In this document: piece after piece, positions 31,265 through 45,400 of the stretch | How the letters are laid out: each line of letters begins with the position of its first letter | Position numbering within the stretch: position 1 is the first letter of the stretch | Assembly (NCBI GenBank): GCA_028554645.1 | Contig: JAQOOI010000074.1 | Coordinates: 744,001 to 808,000 of the forward strand | Reading direction: 5' to 3' | Length of the DNA: 64,000 bases | DNA from: Omphalotus guepiniiformis | Lineage: Eukaryota > Basidiomycota > Agaricomycetes > Agaricales > Omphalotaceae | Position numbers and translations under genes: made by a program | Notes under the pieces: generated by a model | Told to the model about the DNA's origin: nothing | The model's database searches: none | Seen by the model: only the letters and a program-made list of their open reading frames with translations

Positions 31265-33552
31265 ATGCAAGCGACAAGTCGTGGAAATCGCTCTTCTCTC
31301 CCTCATAACTTCCCATCTTTTTACGCCTGCTATCTGCTGAAATCTATCCAGACACCATCTTCAAAAGCGTACGTCTCGTCTATCTCAGTTTCTTTCTATG
31401 TTCATCTATATAGCAGAACATATATTGGGAGTACACCTAATCCACCAAGGAGAATTAGGTTCGATCTTTCCTTGCATCTCTTAACTCAATGAATAGATTT
31501 ACGTGGACGTTGAAGGCAACACAACGGGGAATTGGTCCAGGGCGCAAGGAAGACGAGAAGCAGAAGGCCATGGGTTATGCAGATGATCGTACACGGATTC
31601 CCTTCCAGACTCGCGGCCTTGCAATTCGAATGGGCTTGGCAGCATCCTCAACGCTCAAGACATCTTCGTGGAGAGGATGGACAAGTTATCTTTCCGAATA
31701 GTGGAAGAGGATTGACTCAGAATATTCAGTGCGGCCTTGTACTATCCTTGTCTTGTGGTGCGCTAAACTCATGTTTCGTAGGATCTTACGCTACATGATC
31801 TCGAATCATCCATACAATACTTGGCCACTGCATGTCAAGATCTTTACACCTGAAGCGCTAAAGTGCTGGGACACGTTATCTGGAAAGCAGACCAAGTCTT
31901 CCGGAGCCTTGTCTAAAGATAAAGGCAAGGCTGTATCGACTTCGTCTCGGAAGAAAGCTACTGTCGCGGTCTCCACGAATACTCTGGCACTACCTCAAGG
32001 ATTTACTTATACAGTCGAGTTGGAAGGCGTTGATGGTAAATCGGGCCATTTTGGCAGTGGGAGAGTTGGACCGCTGGAGGTCAACGACGGTTGGTTGACA
32101 ATTCCTCTGTTTATACTGATACTAATTGAACGTATTTGCACAGAGCAATTCACTTCTATGTATCTGCAAAAGTATTCTGTTATGCTCGCCGCAAATCCTC
32201 AATTACACTGCATGATATGTAAAGAACCTTTGACCGATTTTACCAAAGTGCGAACCTTAGCTACAGTTCTGTCTTGACGGACCTTACATGTCTTATAGGA
32301 ACCGCTCACGCACTCATTATGCCCCCACAGAGCCTGCACTGGAGTGGCCCATCTATTATGTTTATCTGCGCATTTCCTCTCGCAATCTAAACCTGCGCAA
32401 AGTCTTACTATAGTCCCTCGAGGCGGAAACTGCCCCTCCTGCTCCACTTACGTTCTTTGGGGTGACGTAGTAAGAGGGGCATACAGACGAGCTGCAGGAG
32501 GCGCCGTCTCCGTATCTGATGACGAACATGAGGACGACGAGGCATTCTTCGTGTCGGATAGTCTGCCTGAGGACGACGACGAGAAGACTTCGTCGAAGAC
32601 CAAGAAGCAGGGCGGTAAACGAAAGGCGAAGGTTCCTGAATCTCCGAGAAAGAGGAGGGCAAGAAATGCATCGACATCGAGCAGTAGTGGAGGAGAAGAA
32701 TTCGACTTTGGAGAGGTCGATGATGTGCAATTCTCAGACGATTCTCTCCGACGTACGAAGAAGCGCTCTCCGAGAAAAGAAAAAGTGCCCGTTTCTGCTA
32801 CAAGCTCTACTCGCAAATCCAAGCCTGTAAAGTCCAGGACGCGCACTAAGAATCGGGAGAGCAGTGAAGGAGAGTTGTTTGACTTTGATGCCATTGACGA
32901 TGTTACGTCCTCTGATTCTGGGCTGTCGAAGCGGAAGGCAAAGCGAGTCGTCAGCAAAGTGGCTGTCAGTGATGAAGGGAATGCTATTTCGTCGCCATCC
33001 TCAGCTAAGAAGCGTGGTCGGCCACCCAAAATTGCCATTGAATCATCACTGTTGAAGACTTCTTCATCTTCTGCGGTGCACTCTGTCTCGCCACCATCCC
33101 CCGCAAAGAGGCGTGGCCGGCCCCCCAAAGTTGCCATTGAACCATCTCTGTTAAAGCCAACTTCGTCTTCTGCGAAGATGCCGCCCCTTAAGAAGAGCAC
33201 CAAGAGGAGGTATCATACTGGTGTGCACCAAAGCGATGATTCGTCAAGCGGAGAAATTTTTGACTTTGATGCGGTAAGTGATAGCGATGCTGAAAAGATA
33301 TCTAGGAAGACAATCATACCCTCCACTCGTTCATCGCCATTCAAGGGTGTGACGGGAGTTCAACCTGTCGTTGAGATGGACGTTCATGATGTAATTTTAA
33401 CCGCAATGGACACGGGTTCAGACTACTCCGAGGCTATGGATGAGGATGCTGTTGTACCACATAATGACTTGCTCCGTTCGATGTCTTCTCTCTCGATCCA
33501 CTCTCCGGGCACATCTCCGCGTGCAATGGCAGTTATCGAGTTATCTGACTAG
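31265..33552 (+). CDS. SLX1: SLX1 structure-specific endonuclease, long-tailed
   Basis: Six exons (31265-31368, 31414-31458, 31516-31728, 31782-32089, 32144-32247, 32299-33552) give about 675 residues. The GIY-YIG nuclease domain has [26 protein letters not shown] and the [11 protein letters not shown] block. The C-terminal RING-like zinc domain has [24 protein letters not shown] and NCPSC. With SLX4 this enzyme cuts branched DNA such as Holliday junctions and flaps. The remaining 370 residues are unusual: three copies of an acidic GExFDF(D/G) motif, near 32695, 32868 and 33247, and two AT-hook-like [16 protein letters not shown] units (about 33009 and 33108) inside a duplicated block. It is convergent with MED14. 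Confidence 0.92.
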
Positions 33553-33698
33553 TGCCACTGAAGTAATTCGTGTATTTATAAAATCTTTATCTGTATTTTT
33601 TGGTGTTGTACGGATCGTCTTATGCTATGGATACATGATATACGAAAGCATTAAAAGCAACGCTAGATAATGAGAAGTGAAAAGTCACAAAGTAGTTG

Positions 33699-36600
33699 CT
33701 ATGAGCCAGCCAGCTTTGCAGAGACCTTATTGTGGATACTTCTCATCAAGGATTTGACAACAGCTTTTTTGCATATAATGCCAATGTCAATTGGAATGAT
33801 CTGACCTGGTACAGCATGACCTGAAGCTATCGCCTCTCGCACGCACTCTGTAACAGTGGTCGAGAAGCCTGGAATAGGTTGCAGCAGCAGATCTGACAAA
33901 GTCTGATCTGCCATGATGGTGTCACCGGACGAATCTATTTCTTCACCCTTGAACTGGTTCGACGGTGAAGAATATAGGGAATGAGAGGCATCCAAGATCA
34001 CAACTCGCTCGCCCGTCATGGAGCGGAAATCAAGAGCATGCCTGGCTTTCAAGTCAGCAGATGGAAACTTGGGCTGAAAAGATCTCACCTCAAGTCGCTG
34101 TATAATAACCTAAACCATCCTGCAGCTTTGGCAAATGTATCTACAGGTTTACCTGTGTTCGCGCGTTCGCTCTCTTGCCGGATAGCCTCCAGCTCGACCA
34201 CGATGGGTAAAGTGTCTCGTAAAACGCGCACTAAGCGGTGCAAGGAAGGCGCTAGGCGCCCATGACCATGCCTTAATATGCTTCGAAGGTAGGGTTCGGC
34301 GTCATGGGGGTTGAACGCCTCATGACCATCCTTGGGATGTCCGAGAATCGAATGTGTGCGTGAAAACCGAAGATCAAAGTTGCCACCAGTTGGGGAGAGT
34401 TGATCCTCACAGGTTATCGACACAGTGTAATCCTAAGAGTCATCAGTGGATGGTCACTAAGAGGAGAAGTTGAAAAGAAAATCACCTCCGCATATGCGAA
34501 CTCGACTGTCTGCAGGTCGAAGGAGAGTAAGCGTATGTCGGGCCAGGTCTTTTCTTTCGACATTTGTGCCACTAATTTCTCTCGTTAGATTGTGAGAAGA
34601 CCACAAAAGCAGGAAACTTACCTTCGCGTGCGATAACGACCATTTTCGAGACACGGGCCCACTCTTCCAAGAATTCATCCACGCAGGTATTGACGTTTTC
34701 GGATAAAAAGGACACGACGGCCTCGGTAGTATCATATATAATTCGCTTGGACGGCCGTATGACAGTACTCGTACCCGCCGTTTTACCCATAGGTTGTTGA
34801 ACATACTTTAATTTTACGCACGTCACCACCTGAGCTTTCTTTTCGGACCACCAATTTAAAGGTATGACACGGATATTGGGCATAGCTGCCTCGGCAGCAG
34901 GAGCTCCAGATAAGATGTCGCTAGATTGTACACAGAGGCCAGGTACCGAACGCGCTAGTGAAGATTGAATGTAGGCAAGCTCGGGGGACACCACTGTGGT
35001 GGGGTTGACGTGGGTAAAGGGAATTCCGCGTATCTTCAGTTGTCTTTCGACGTTCATGTATGCGACACGAGCACTGCGATAACTGTAAGGACTTGACTAC
35101 ATCAAGAAGAAAAGCACTTACCAACAAAAGCTGTAGAGCTCTCGTAAGACTTGTGTTTCTAAATGAAAACTATAATCACATATGAGCACTGGATCTGCGC
35201 AAGATGTACTATGAACGTACCCAACACTGACAGGACCTTCATCATTCATAGACAAGGTTTCATCCTTTCGTTTGCGTTTCATCCCGGTTTGAGCATCAGG
35301 ATGTTCCGAATGAGCTGTAATGGTTATTTCATCTCCCCGGATACGAGCAAAATCCAGCCATGCGATGTCCTCCATGACCATATTGGTTGTAACTGTCTCT
35401 GGCAGCACTTGGGTGGTGATCAATGCATACCGGAACTCTTCATCAGTGATGATGATGACAAGATAATGTGTGTGGTGATTTTCCAGCCGAATATAGAGCA
35501 TGCCTTTGCAGTTGCCCAGTTTTGCAGTTTCTTTGACAAACTTGATAAGTGATGATACAGACACCAATATGAGGGTAACTAACCATTCTTCGCAAAGTTT
35601 CGTGTCTGGAAACTTTGTAAGCCAAGATAACTCGCCTTCTGCTCTACCAATTCGAGGATAGTCTGTAATCCAGGACGTTGAGTGGAACCTTCTGAAAGGA
35701 GGCGAGATCCTCACCCTAAGCCTGATCCCTATCAGGAGATTCATAATCATGAAAGGAGCTTCGTTAATCCTCTCCACAAACACGGATAACCGAAGATCTT
35801 GGGTCGCTGCAGAGAGGTCTCCCACATTACGAAGGGTGAAACGGCCTGTCCGAGGATCTATTGAAACCAATATGTATTTGTCCGCGCACAAGAGAACTTT
35901 GAGAGCTTGGAATCTGCCTGAATGAAAAGCCCTGTGAATACAAGCAATGTGATCAGTAGGAGCCGCCATACCGTCTTCAATTCTAGTCACAACTCCAGGG
36001 CCAGAGAAGACCGAGCGAGGGATACCATTGTGCTGAAGTTGAACTTGAACTCGTGATAGTAGCAGCTGTATATGTTTGTTAACTATCTTGTCCAGCATCC
36101 CTTCAAAGTCTAGATTGTCAGCATCCTGTATAACGAAGTCATCTTAATTATCATTTAGGGACGGACAATACTTAAATGCACATACTACCGATAAGACACC
36201 TTCTGGTAACACATATTCCTCCGGAGGGATAGGCAATCCCAGCGCGTTTGGTGTAGGTTCCCACCGGACATCGAATTTCAAGAATTCGATATTATCTGAC
36301 GTTCGCTGCAACCCTAGCTTCGAGGCATGCTGCAACTCCGCCAAGATCTTCGCTCGGGGTGACCGTTCGCCTTGTTTATGTGTACTTTGTATTATAGAGA
36401 TAGTAACTGAACCACCTAATGTTGGTATCCTCGCGATCTGGCGGTTGGTAGATGGTTTCCGGCTACAAATGGTTCAAATCAAACAAGTATGGGTGCGTTG
36501 CATAGGATACGTACATCCAATACGACACGGTTAGAATTTTGCGGTTTGGTGTTATGTTAACGGTGAGAAAATCAGCCCATCCAAGAGAGCGCATTCTCGT

Positions 36601-38009
36601 AGCCTAGATTTTAGATGGTAGATCAGTCACTGTGGGCACTCAGAAGAATACAGTAGCATCACCTGATACCATAAAACTTCCATCTGGTACGATAAAGACA
36701 TCATTTCTAGACACATACAGTCAGACAATGTACGAGAAACAAGGAAAGAAGGTCATACGAAGGAAATTGAACAGACGGACGAGGGGCGAATCAGTGATAC
36801 CCTCTGGTAGTTCGGGTGGCGGTGGAGGCGGCTCCACTCCCGGCATAAGAAATGGTAGAGGTTCGGGTTTTTGATCATAGAGACGCAATTGTCGCTCTGC
36901 CTCCTCCTTGATAAACTGATGCATGACACCAGAGGGTTTCCGAGGGAACTCTTGAGTAGTGTTTAGATCGCCTCCAATGCTCATGAGAAACTCTACATGT
37001 ATGAATATCCACGGATCCCTAGGCTGAGCGCCTTGGAGGCTGAGTGAACACTCAAACAGTTTAGGTGTCATGAAGTATACACGACCGTCGGCTGAAAATA
37101 ATGTGAACACGCGTCCCCAGGATGCACTAGACGTAGTCTAACCGATACGGTGACGGGACATTTCGACCGGAACAATTTCTGCTAGGCGCAGTCGATATTG
37201 AATCGCGTCCTGAATATCAGTCAAGGTTTTGATGACTTGAGGATCGGTCAGAGGGACAGGTGGTATGATGGATTTCTTGAGAACGGTGTTATTAAAAGAG
37301 ACATCTAGAAAACATTACAACACACTTTGATGACGGTAGGAAGTCGTCGGTATGAACCGGTGGTTAACACATCCAAGGAAGTGAGGAGATCATGATTACG
37401 CAGCCTGGATGAGAGATGAGAAAGAAGTATGAACAGTATAGTTGTCCACGCAGCCGTGCTGGATCCAAAGACTCTCTCGCATAGTTCAAACCATTTATTG
37501 CATCCTCAAACTGACGGTTTTGGTCCATAAGAAAAGCGGTAATGTTCTAACACAGGATTGAGTGGATTGTATACATCCAGAAGAGCATAAAAAACTCACC
37601 ATGCATTTCTGTACAATGTCCGCATCTCGAGACCATTTGGCAATTGCATAAAGCTTCACTACTTGTTTCTTGGTTTTGACAACCCAGTCTGCCAGGGTAC
37701 GTTTGCGTGCAGAATCAGACATGTTTGGTAGCCTTCTTCCGTTAGTATTGCCATTCGTGCATTGCGGTAGCATGCTCACGTTTCGCTCATTTCTGTCAGT
37801 TCCGTGTATATAGATTGCACGACGCGCGAGAGCAGCTCGCCTAGTGGAATTTGGCTATCGAATACGACAGGTAATTCGGCCTCCAGCTGTTCAATACTAA
37901 TCTCTGGATTGTCATCGATGTGAATGCCGTTGTGATTCACAGTTGGCACGTCGTCTGTCTTGACAGAGGGCAAGTCCACCGCCATATTGGTTGAAGCCTC
38001 GGGGTCCAT
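33699..38009 (-). CDS. MED14: Mediator complex subunit 14
   Basis: A long gene with about a dozen short introns. The start at 38009 is followed by the family signature in the N-terminal MED14 domain: IPLGELLSRVVQSIYTEL, then after one intron LPNMSDSARKRTLADW and QVVKLYAIAKWSRDADIVQ, and the DQNRQFEDAINGL block. The last exon (34088-33699) ends KVSAKLAGS. MED14 (yeast Rgr1) is the backbone joining the head, middle and tail modules of Mediator in RNA polymerase II transcription. Internal exon borders were not all resolved by eye. The start lies 300 bp from the divergent SCY1 start, and its end is 147 bp from the SLX1 stop. Confidence 0.88.
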
Positions 38010-38309
38010 TTTGCCAAAAGCTCCGGCACGAAGCTGTGCACAGAAGGCGAACCAATAAAGTGAATTATGGTTGAATTATGGTAATAGACTCTGTGTGCCA
38101 GAACAGGAGAGCATTGACAAAAGAAAGGGGAGACAAGATGAGAACTGAGAGTAAAATGTGGCTGCACATGGCCTACGCGATAATATAGTGGCTCTGATGT
38201 CCATCAAACTCGCATCAAACATAAAAACAACAATTCTTCGGTTTTTACCATCATCACCTTGAGGAACTGAGGTTCACCTCGGTGATCTCTTCAGATCTTT
38301 TTTCAGAAC
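38010..38309. promoter_or_regulatory. Divergent promoter region, MED14 and SCY1
   Basis: A 300-bp gap separates two start codons on opposite strands. It must serve both genes; no specific site was identified. Confidence 0.45.
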
Positions 38310-41300
38310 ATGGACTATCTACGCACACTGGGCTCCGCCGCGGTCTCAAGTCTGGTGCAAAAGTCTGGCCTCAATTTACCGTTCACATTAGGCACGAAAG
38401 TCGCTTCGCTAGATGATGTCTGCAATCTTTACGATGCAACGAAACGAGTGCGTTACATAGGTTCGTAACTTGCGTATCGGGCTCAACAAATATATGTGTA
38501 GGATGATTCAAGTCTCGTGTCCGTCTTTGAATACGATTTCTCTCAGAAGAAATCTCTAGCACCTCTGGCCAAAAACGCTTTGCGGAAGCTTCGAACGACT
38601 CGCCACCCCGATGTACTCAAGTTCATGGATGCCGTTGAAACAGATACAACAATATACATAATGACAGAACGCGTACGACCACTTGAAACTGCTTTACGAG
38701 CATGGACCTCCAAAGGCGTGCAAGAAAAAGAAGACTGGGTTTTATGGGGTCTACATCGGATATCCGTGTGTTCTCGAGTACTTGAAACCGAATTGAATGG
38801 AGGTGACTGAATGCAGCGTTACAGGTGGCACTTGCATTCATTAACGAATCCTGCGCGTCTACTCATGGAAGTGTACGAGTGAAATCTCTGTTTCTATCAC
38901 CGTCGGGGGAGTGGAGATTGGGTGGTTTTGAAGTGCTCAGTAACCCGAAGGACGATGCAGCCGTGCTCTATGTACGCAATAGTCGATATTCCAGTCGGTC
39001 TGTACCTGATAATTTTGATATAACAGTCAATGGGGAGTTTGCTTCCAGACAGCATGAGTTGGTCACCACCTGAAGTCAAGAAAACCGGCTGGTCCGTGTT
39101 GAAAGAGTAAGTGAGTGGGCATACAAGGCAGATTCCTTTCTAACGGTTGCATTTAGTGGAGAGCCTTCGGCTGCAGATGCGTACGCATTAGGTTTACTGC
39201 TAAACGCTACGTTCAACCCAGATCACCATCCTCCTGCGACAGCTTCCCCACCGCACCCTCCGCCGCCCCCTGCTTCCCGGGGAAACATTCCGACTTCTAT
39301 ATTTCCTCTTTATAAGAGATTACTGAATCCCAATCCAAAGGGTCGCTTGACATCGAAAGGGTTCCTTGAGATAGGTATGGCGGACACCGGATTTTTTGCC
39401 AACAATCGGCTTGTCAAACTCTGTCTCGGCCTAGATAATTTTGCTCTAGCCGGTGAATCGGAGAAGCTTTCTTTGCTTCGGTACAAGTTTCTCTGTGACC
39501 TTTGGCTATGGAATACTTAAGTGAGTCTTATGCATAGGTCGTTAAATGAATCGGTGGACACGTTTCCATCTGAATTCACTGTTCATCGCGTTCTTCCCTC
39601 ATTGGTGTCTGCCCTTGAGTTCGGTGGCGCATCTGCTGCAACAATCGTCCCTCTCATTCTTCGAATAGGAAAGAATGTTCCTGACAACGAGTATCCTGAT
39701 AGTATTATTGCACCCTTGGTCAAGCTTTTCTCTAGTCCCGATCGCGGTACGCGTATGGCTTTGCTCGATCATTTATCAGAGTATGCAGAGAAACTAGATA
39801 AGAAGACTGTGGATGGAAAGATATGGCCCCACCTCGTACGTTCGCATCTGTGTCTATACCCTTCTGAGGATGCTGATGAATGCTTTAGCAAACTGGATTC
39901 TCAGATACCGTTGCTGTGATCCGCGAAGCTACTGTTAAATCGATCATCTTGTTGTCCTCGAAGCTTGGCTTCCTCCTCCTCGCACCTTTGACTTTCATAA
40001 ATGATCCCTATAGCTTAGCGATCGCAATCTAAACAATGACTTACTACGGCACTTGGCGAAGATGCAGACTGATCCAGAGGCATCAATACGGACCAACACA
40101 TGTATACTGATCGGGCGTCTAGGGCCCTCACTTGGATACAACACGAAACGAAAGGTATTGGTGCCTGCTTTTTTAAGAGCATTAAAGGATACGTTCGTAC
40201 ACGCGCGTGTAGCTGGGCTCATGTCCTTCATGGCTACGATCGATTGCTTTGACGTCGAGGATCTAGCAAGCAAAGTTATTCCCAACATGTCATTTGCGCT
40301 AGTTGACAAAGAGAAGTAAGTACAGTGGGCTGGAATTGTTTCTGAGGGCTCACGAGTAACTGCAAATAGGCTTGTGAGGGATCAAGCTTTCAAAGCTATG
40401 GAGCTGTTTGTTAAGAAGCTCGAGGCGCACGCTGCTACGATGGTCTGTCTGTCATCGCTTAACCCACATTCTGCTATTAAGTGTTTCTTACAGCCGGAGA
40501 GCGCGGCTCCCAATCCGATGGAACAGTTGTCAGACCCGATGACGGCAGCATCTCAAGGAACTTTGGTCAATTCGGCAGCAGGTGCAGCAACTGCCTTAGC
40601 TGGCTGGGCGATGTCTTCCCTGGGGAAAAGAGTGCGTTTTTGGGGGTTAACTCGGTGACCTTTAAAACTAAAACTGCCTAGCTTGCAGCTTCAGATATGC
40701 AGAGTACTATGGCTTCTGCTTCCACTGATATAGAACGCTCGAACTCTGCCCCTCCACCTGAAGAGAGTAGCCATATTGGTAACCTCAAGCCCAGCCCACT
40801 CGTAACCTCAATATCAGCGGCTAATTCAACTGTATCCTCGCCTGCTTTCCCCACTCGCTCTACTGTTCCGTCAAGCTCTAAAACGAAAGGGATGCAGCTG
40901 GGAGCAAATAAAGTACCTCCCAGTGTCGCTGCTGCCGCACTAGCTGAGCAGTTGGCTGAGGAGGCTGCGGCGGAAAACGGGGCCGACTCAAATCCATGGG
41001 GGAACGACGATCTTATGGATGTGAACGCTGACGAAGGCGATTGGAGTAAGTAGTGGAATCCCGGTTGTGCGTACTGTACTGAGTCATTATAGGTGCCTTC
41101 GAGACTGCTCCGGTGGCCCCTGTAGCAGCACCAAAACCGGTGCCAGCTATAGGACTTGGTTTCACCGGACTAGGCAATAGTAGTTCGTTTGCGATGCAAG
41201 TACCTAAGGCTCGTACGCCGGTTCCTAGACCTTCCAGCAATCTTTCGACTTCTCTTTCTCCTAAGCCTGTTACCAATGAATGGGGGGCTACTGATGACTG

Positions 41301-41526
41301 GGATACACCTTCTGAGACTGGCCGTGCTGCTTCTCCTGCTTCGACAGCTGTGTCTACTTCCAATATGTCCAAGGAGGAGAGAGCTGCCGAAATGGCTAGG
41401 AGGAAGGAGGAGAGAAAACAGGTATGTGAGATGACTGAGTTTTCGTATCAGTTTGTTTACATTGCTCCGTTTACTCAGCGGATTGCGATGTTGAAAGAGC
41501 AGAAAAAGAATGCCACCAGGACATGA
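38310..41526 (+). CDS. SCY1: SCY1-like pseudokinase
   Basis: A multi-exon gene opening with MDYLRTLGSAAVSSL, typical of the SCYL1/Cex1 group. The kinase-like domain has lost the catalytic motifs: HGSVRVKSLFLS stands where HRDxKxxN is expected, and LGGFE where DFG is expected, so it should not phosphorylate. HEAT-like repeats follow (PLILRIGKNVPDNEYPDSI, PHLVRSHLCLYPSED). Next is a Ser/Ala/Pro-rich stretch with NPWGNDD and NEWGATDDWDTP repeats, then a charged helical end (EEERAAEMARRKEERKQ type). Family members act in COPI traffic at the Golgi and in tRNA export. The C-terminus reaches the stop at 41526 through a last intron ending near 41478. Confidence 0.9.
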
Positions 41527-41614
41527 CAGTCATGATACAACTCCTTGTTACGGATAAGTTATGGACGATACAGTTTAGTTTGAATATATGCAGCAGCCTG
41601 TAGATACAATCGGA

Positions 41615-42098
41615 TTATTCTGATGACCCTTGCGAGTTCTCCTGTAGCAGATCTTCAATGGGTATTCGCACTAGCATCTGACCATCTGTTTGCTCGGTAT
41701 CGGGTTGTCCTTCCTGTGACGACTCTCGAGATTTGACTACAACAGTCTTAATCTATGCGTTGCGACAGATCATGCAGAATGACTCACGGAATAAGTTGAG
41801 AATATGAAACATCCTGGTCCACTGCTGTAAAACCTGACCATGAGCTAGGAGAGGTTTGTACGAATTGCTAGCAGGAGACACGATGAAACTTACCCTCTCC
41901 AGCCAATGCCATCACATCACAATCCTCAGCTAATCCTGCGACACGCTCATAGTACAGTGTGCTCGCTCTATCGAGAGCAGCAACCGCGTCATATTCCTTC
42001 TTTTTCTCTAAGAGTTTCGCAGTAGTAACAGCATTATTAGCCTGTGAGCTAATACCTGTCGCGTAGGATGTTCGATTGGCAGCAGAAGATTGCCGCAT
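41615..42098 (-). CDS. DAD2: DASH complex subunit Dad2
   Basis: Exons 42098-41894, 41844-41788 and 41736-41615 give 127 residues. The family core is visible: LLEKKKEYDAVAALDRAS, RVAGLAEDCDVMALAGEAHG, MFHILNLF, and a late LVRIPIEDLL. Dad2 is a small coiled-coil subunit of the DASH/Dam1 ring that couples kinetochores to spindle microtubules in fungi. The second intron (51 bp) must run to the TAG at 41738-41737; stopping at the earlier TAG gives a premature stop. Convergent with SCY1 (88 bp) and divergent from MED12 (383 bp). Confidence 0.9.
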
Positions 42099-42481
42099 GA
42101 AGGTTCAAGAAAGAAACAGAGAATTTGAGAAAGAATTGATTTGCAAGGCGCAGTGCGCACGCGACACAAGCGCTCAACCACGTTTTGGCGCTGCCAATCG
42201 GGGCTTGCTTCAGTCCTACAGCCTCACAGGAATGCGATAGTCTACACGGTCATCGGAGTCGATAGCGCCAACAATCATTTTCTTCTTCTTTCTCGATTAT
42301 CTTGGGCCCTTTACTTCGTCTTTGTTTAGATTGAAGCTCCGGTTTTACGCGGCTTCTGTGGAATCAGTGGTTTCGGAGGCTCAAATGAGAACTCTTACTC
42401 TTTTGCTTGAATATCGACTACATATAATAATCTTTCTCGCCACAAGTGTCGGGCATTGCTTGGTGTAGCCGCTTTCTGAGA
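42099..42481. promoter_or_regulatory. Divergent promoter region, DAD2 and MED12
   Basis: The 383-bp gap between two start codons on opposite strands. It should hold both promoters; no clear TATA or operator was found. Confidence 0.4.
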
Positions 42482-45400
42482 ATGCCTGACATTTCCGACG
42501 ATCCTGGTCCCCTTCCTACGTTCACATGCCATCCCCCCGAATGGCTTCCGAAAGTGCATAACCGTGCCGACCTGGGTGCGCCCTTTGCTTTTTCTTGCTC
42601 TTTCTGCCACATCTAATTATTGTGTCTGTAGGATATCCTAACTTTCATCCTCCCCGTCCTGGACAAGATGAGGATATATTGTCGGAGCCAAATGTAAAGA
42701 ATGGATTTAATTTGGAGCCGGCAGTCGCAGCCGAGACATATAGCTCTCAAACCTCTATCAGTGATAATCTACACTCAACAAGTACAATCTCGAAATTAGA
42801 AGAGCTAATGAACGAGGTGTTCGCGAGACGGTCCAAGCAGCTTGCTTCGGTCCCGTACGTTCATTTGTTATCCTTACTCCAATGAATGTCACTTAAACTT
42901 GCGAAGGCCCTCTACATTTCGTATGCCATCGAGAGTAACTCTGAACGATGCAAAGCGACAGGCTTGGTTTGACGATCTTGCCAATCCAAATGTCCCTCTT
43001 CACAAGCTTGGCAAAAATGTTCCTCACGGTGCCAAAGGGGCAGATCTCTTGGAGCATTTACATTCCAAAAACGTGGCAATACCACGAGCTGTTTGGTTTC
43101 TACGTGTTTTTGGTGGAAATGAAACTGTATGTTTCCGTGAATACAGTTTGTTTATCCGTCGCTCAATTTCGCTTTCTAGGCCGGTCTTCGAAACAAACCA
43201 ACATTCGACCCCACTCAATATAGCGTGGAATGGACCAATGTCGTGACAACTCACTTGAGGAAACAGTTACAAGATATTGCGTTACCCAGTGCTCCCCGGG
43301 CCGGCGTGAATATAAAGCAAACCTTCAAAGGGGTTCTGTCAGATCCCGACACGAGAGAGAAATGGGTGTCCCGCTTCTCATATTGGTATGTTCTTGCTTA
43401 CTCTACGATCCTTTTGAAATCCACTTCAATTTATTTTTGTCACAGTCTGAAGTTGCTGAGATCGTTTTATTCTGAGGGGCTAGTCAATAAACGAACGTTC
43501 TTTGTCTGGGTTGTCAACCAAATGACAAGCTGTAATTTGGCCCAAGCCGGCTTTCTCACTAGATTAGCTGATGAGTTCCTCGATGGGATGATGGGCTGTC
43601 GTGCGTTGACCCGACCGTTCGTCGAGGCCTGTTTAAGCAAGCTCTCGGAAATTTGTTCAACTGCGGCGAAAGAGTATCTTCCAGATACAGAGAATATATT
43701 GAAATCCTTGCTCCAGGCATGTTCCATCACTTCACGTCTTCTGTAGCTATATTGATTTCTGTGATTGCAGCGAATGTGCCTGGCACTCCCTGAAACTTTT
43801 GTCAGCCCTCGGCTCTGGATCACATATTCGCAGCTACTTTGCGACGTCTTAACGCATGCTATTGTGGAACGACCTGCAGACAACTCTCTCGAACAGGTGG
43901 CTGAGTCGAGCATACAACAGGTTCTCTATTGCAATTATTCCGATATCAAGCGGAGAAACGAGACTATGCTGTTCCGAAACTTACCGTCTCTTGCTTCAGC
44001 CCACCTTGGATCTGCTGTCCACGACGTTGAGCTCCTCAATTCTATTTCAGCTGACACCGACATCATCAATCTGCCGTTCTTTCCCACTTCGTTTGAAGAT
44101 TGGTCTGGGATTCCTGAGAAGCTTGATACACTCCTCACCTGGAGCGTAACTCCGCTACAATATGGCGACCATCGACCTTTCGCAGCAGTCACACTTATCC
44201 GTCACTGGCGTACGAGGGCAGGCGACCGTGCCAATCGCCGTGATTACCCACCCCCCGATGCATTTCTACAAGATCAGCTATTTGAATGGCTAGATACCTC
44301 AGACATCGCAGGCGAAATCGAGAACATCCGGGCAGTGGCGCTTCTTTTTGGGAAGCTGGTCAAACACGAATTGTTCTCGTATGCGAGCTACATACAACGT
44401 CTCATCGCGAGGGGTGAACCCGGTCTGTCTTTCAACGAGGTTGGTCACCTTTCATCCCATCATTTTACAGGACAAACTCGATCGCCTTTTCAGGAGACTG
44501 GTTCTCGGCACAGGAATTATCTCCGATGGATTCCACTGCACAATAGCACTGCGTCATTGACCAGCCAACGGAAGGTTGTTTTGTATGGAATACGCGCTCG
44601 GGAAACACCAGAGGATTTGAACGAACGCGAAATTCGGAAGGAAGTTAGGGCAGTTCTCCCAGAGCTATTCGGAGGTTCGTCTTGTTGATGTGGTTCTCAT
44701 TTTCCATTGGTTAAATGTGTGTCCAGGTGTAGCAGAAAATACTCTACCTTCTACTTCTTCTTTGGCTGAGAGCTGTCGGTTATTGCTCAACGGTTCTCGA
44801 TACGAACAAGTCCGAACGTTTAGAGTGTGGCTGATGTCAATTCTGCAGAAAGCTATTGTTCGGTACGCTATTGGATAGAGTGATGTTTGGTTACCCTAAT
44901 AAGCTTCTAGACAGGAATATGATGCGACACACTCAAGCATCTTGAAGTCATATTGCGTCGCCGTGGAGCTAATGACACAAGCGAAGTGTTTCCATACAAT
45001 GCTTGATGTGCGTAACTTATTCAATGACAAACGTTGCACGACCTCACGAACCTATTAGCTCACTCTAATCATGTTAGAGCATTGCTCTACTGAAGAGCTA
45101 CTGCTTGCTGTAATTGATACCTTTCGTCGACACGCTATAATCTGGGCCTCCCTTGATGTCAAAGGCACAATTATATCAGCTCTCAACGCCATACATCGCT
45201 CGTGGAAGATGCGAGGAATTCAATCGCGTCCCTTGTTAACTCTATTGGTAGACTTCGATGGGGGCAAATATCTTAGTGATGCTGCTCGCGAGGAGGTTCT
45301 GGCTGATATTTCTGCTTTCACCCTGGTCTGTACTTCTTTCACAATAGTTGTACAAGCGCTGACTTCTTTGAACAGGCTCTTCAACCTGTAACTCATCACC

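Noticed and set aside
32448..33203. A 251-codon frame on the minus strand
   Set aside because: It is the mirror of the low-complexity Ser/Asp/Lys-rich tail of SLX1, whose codon pattern leaves the opposite frame open.
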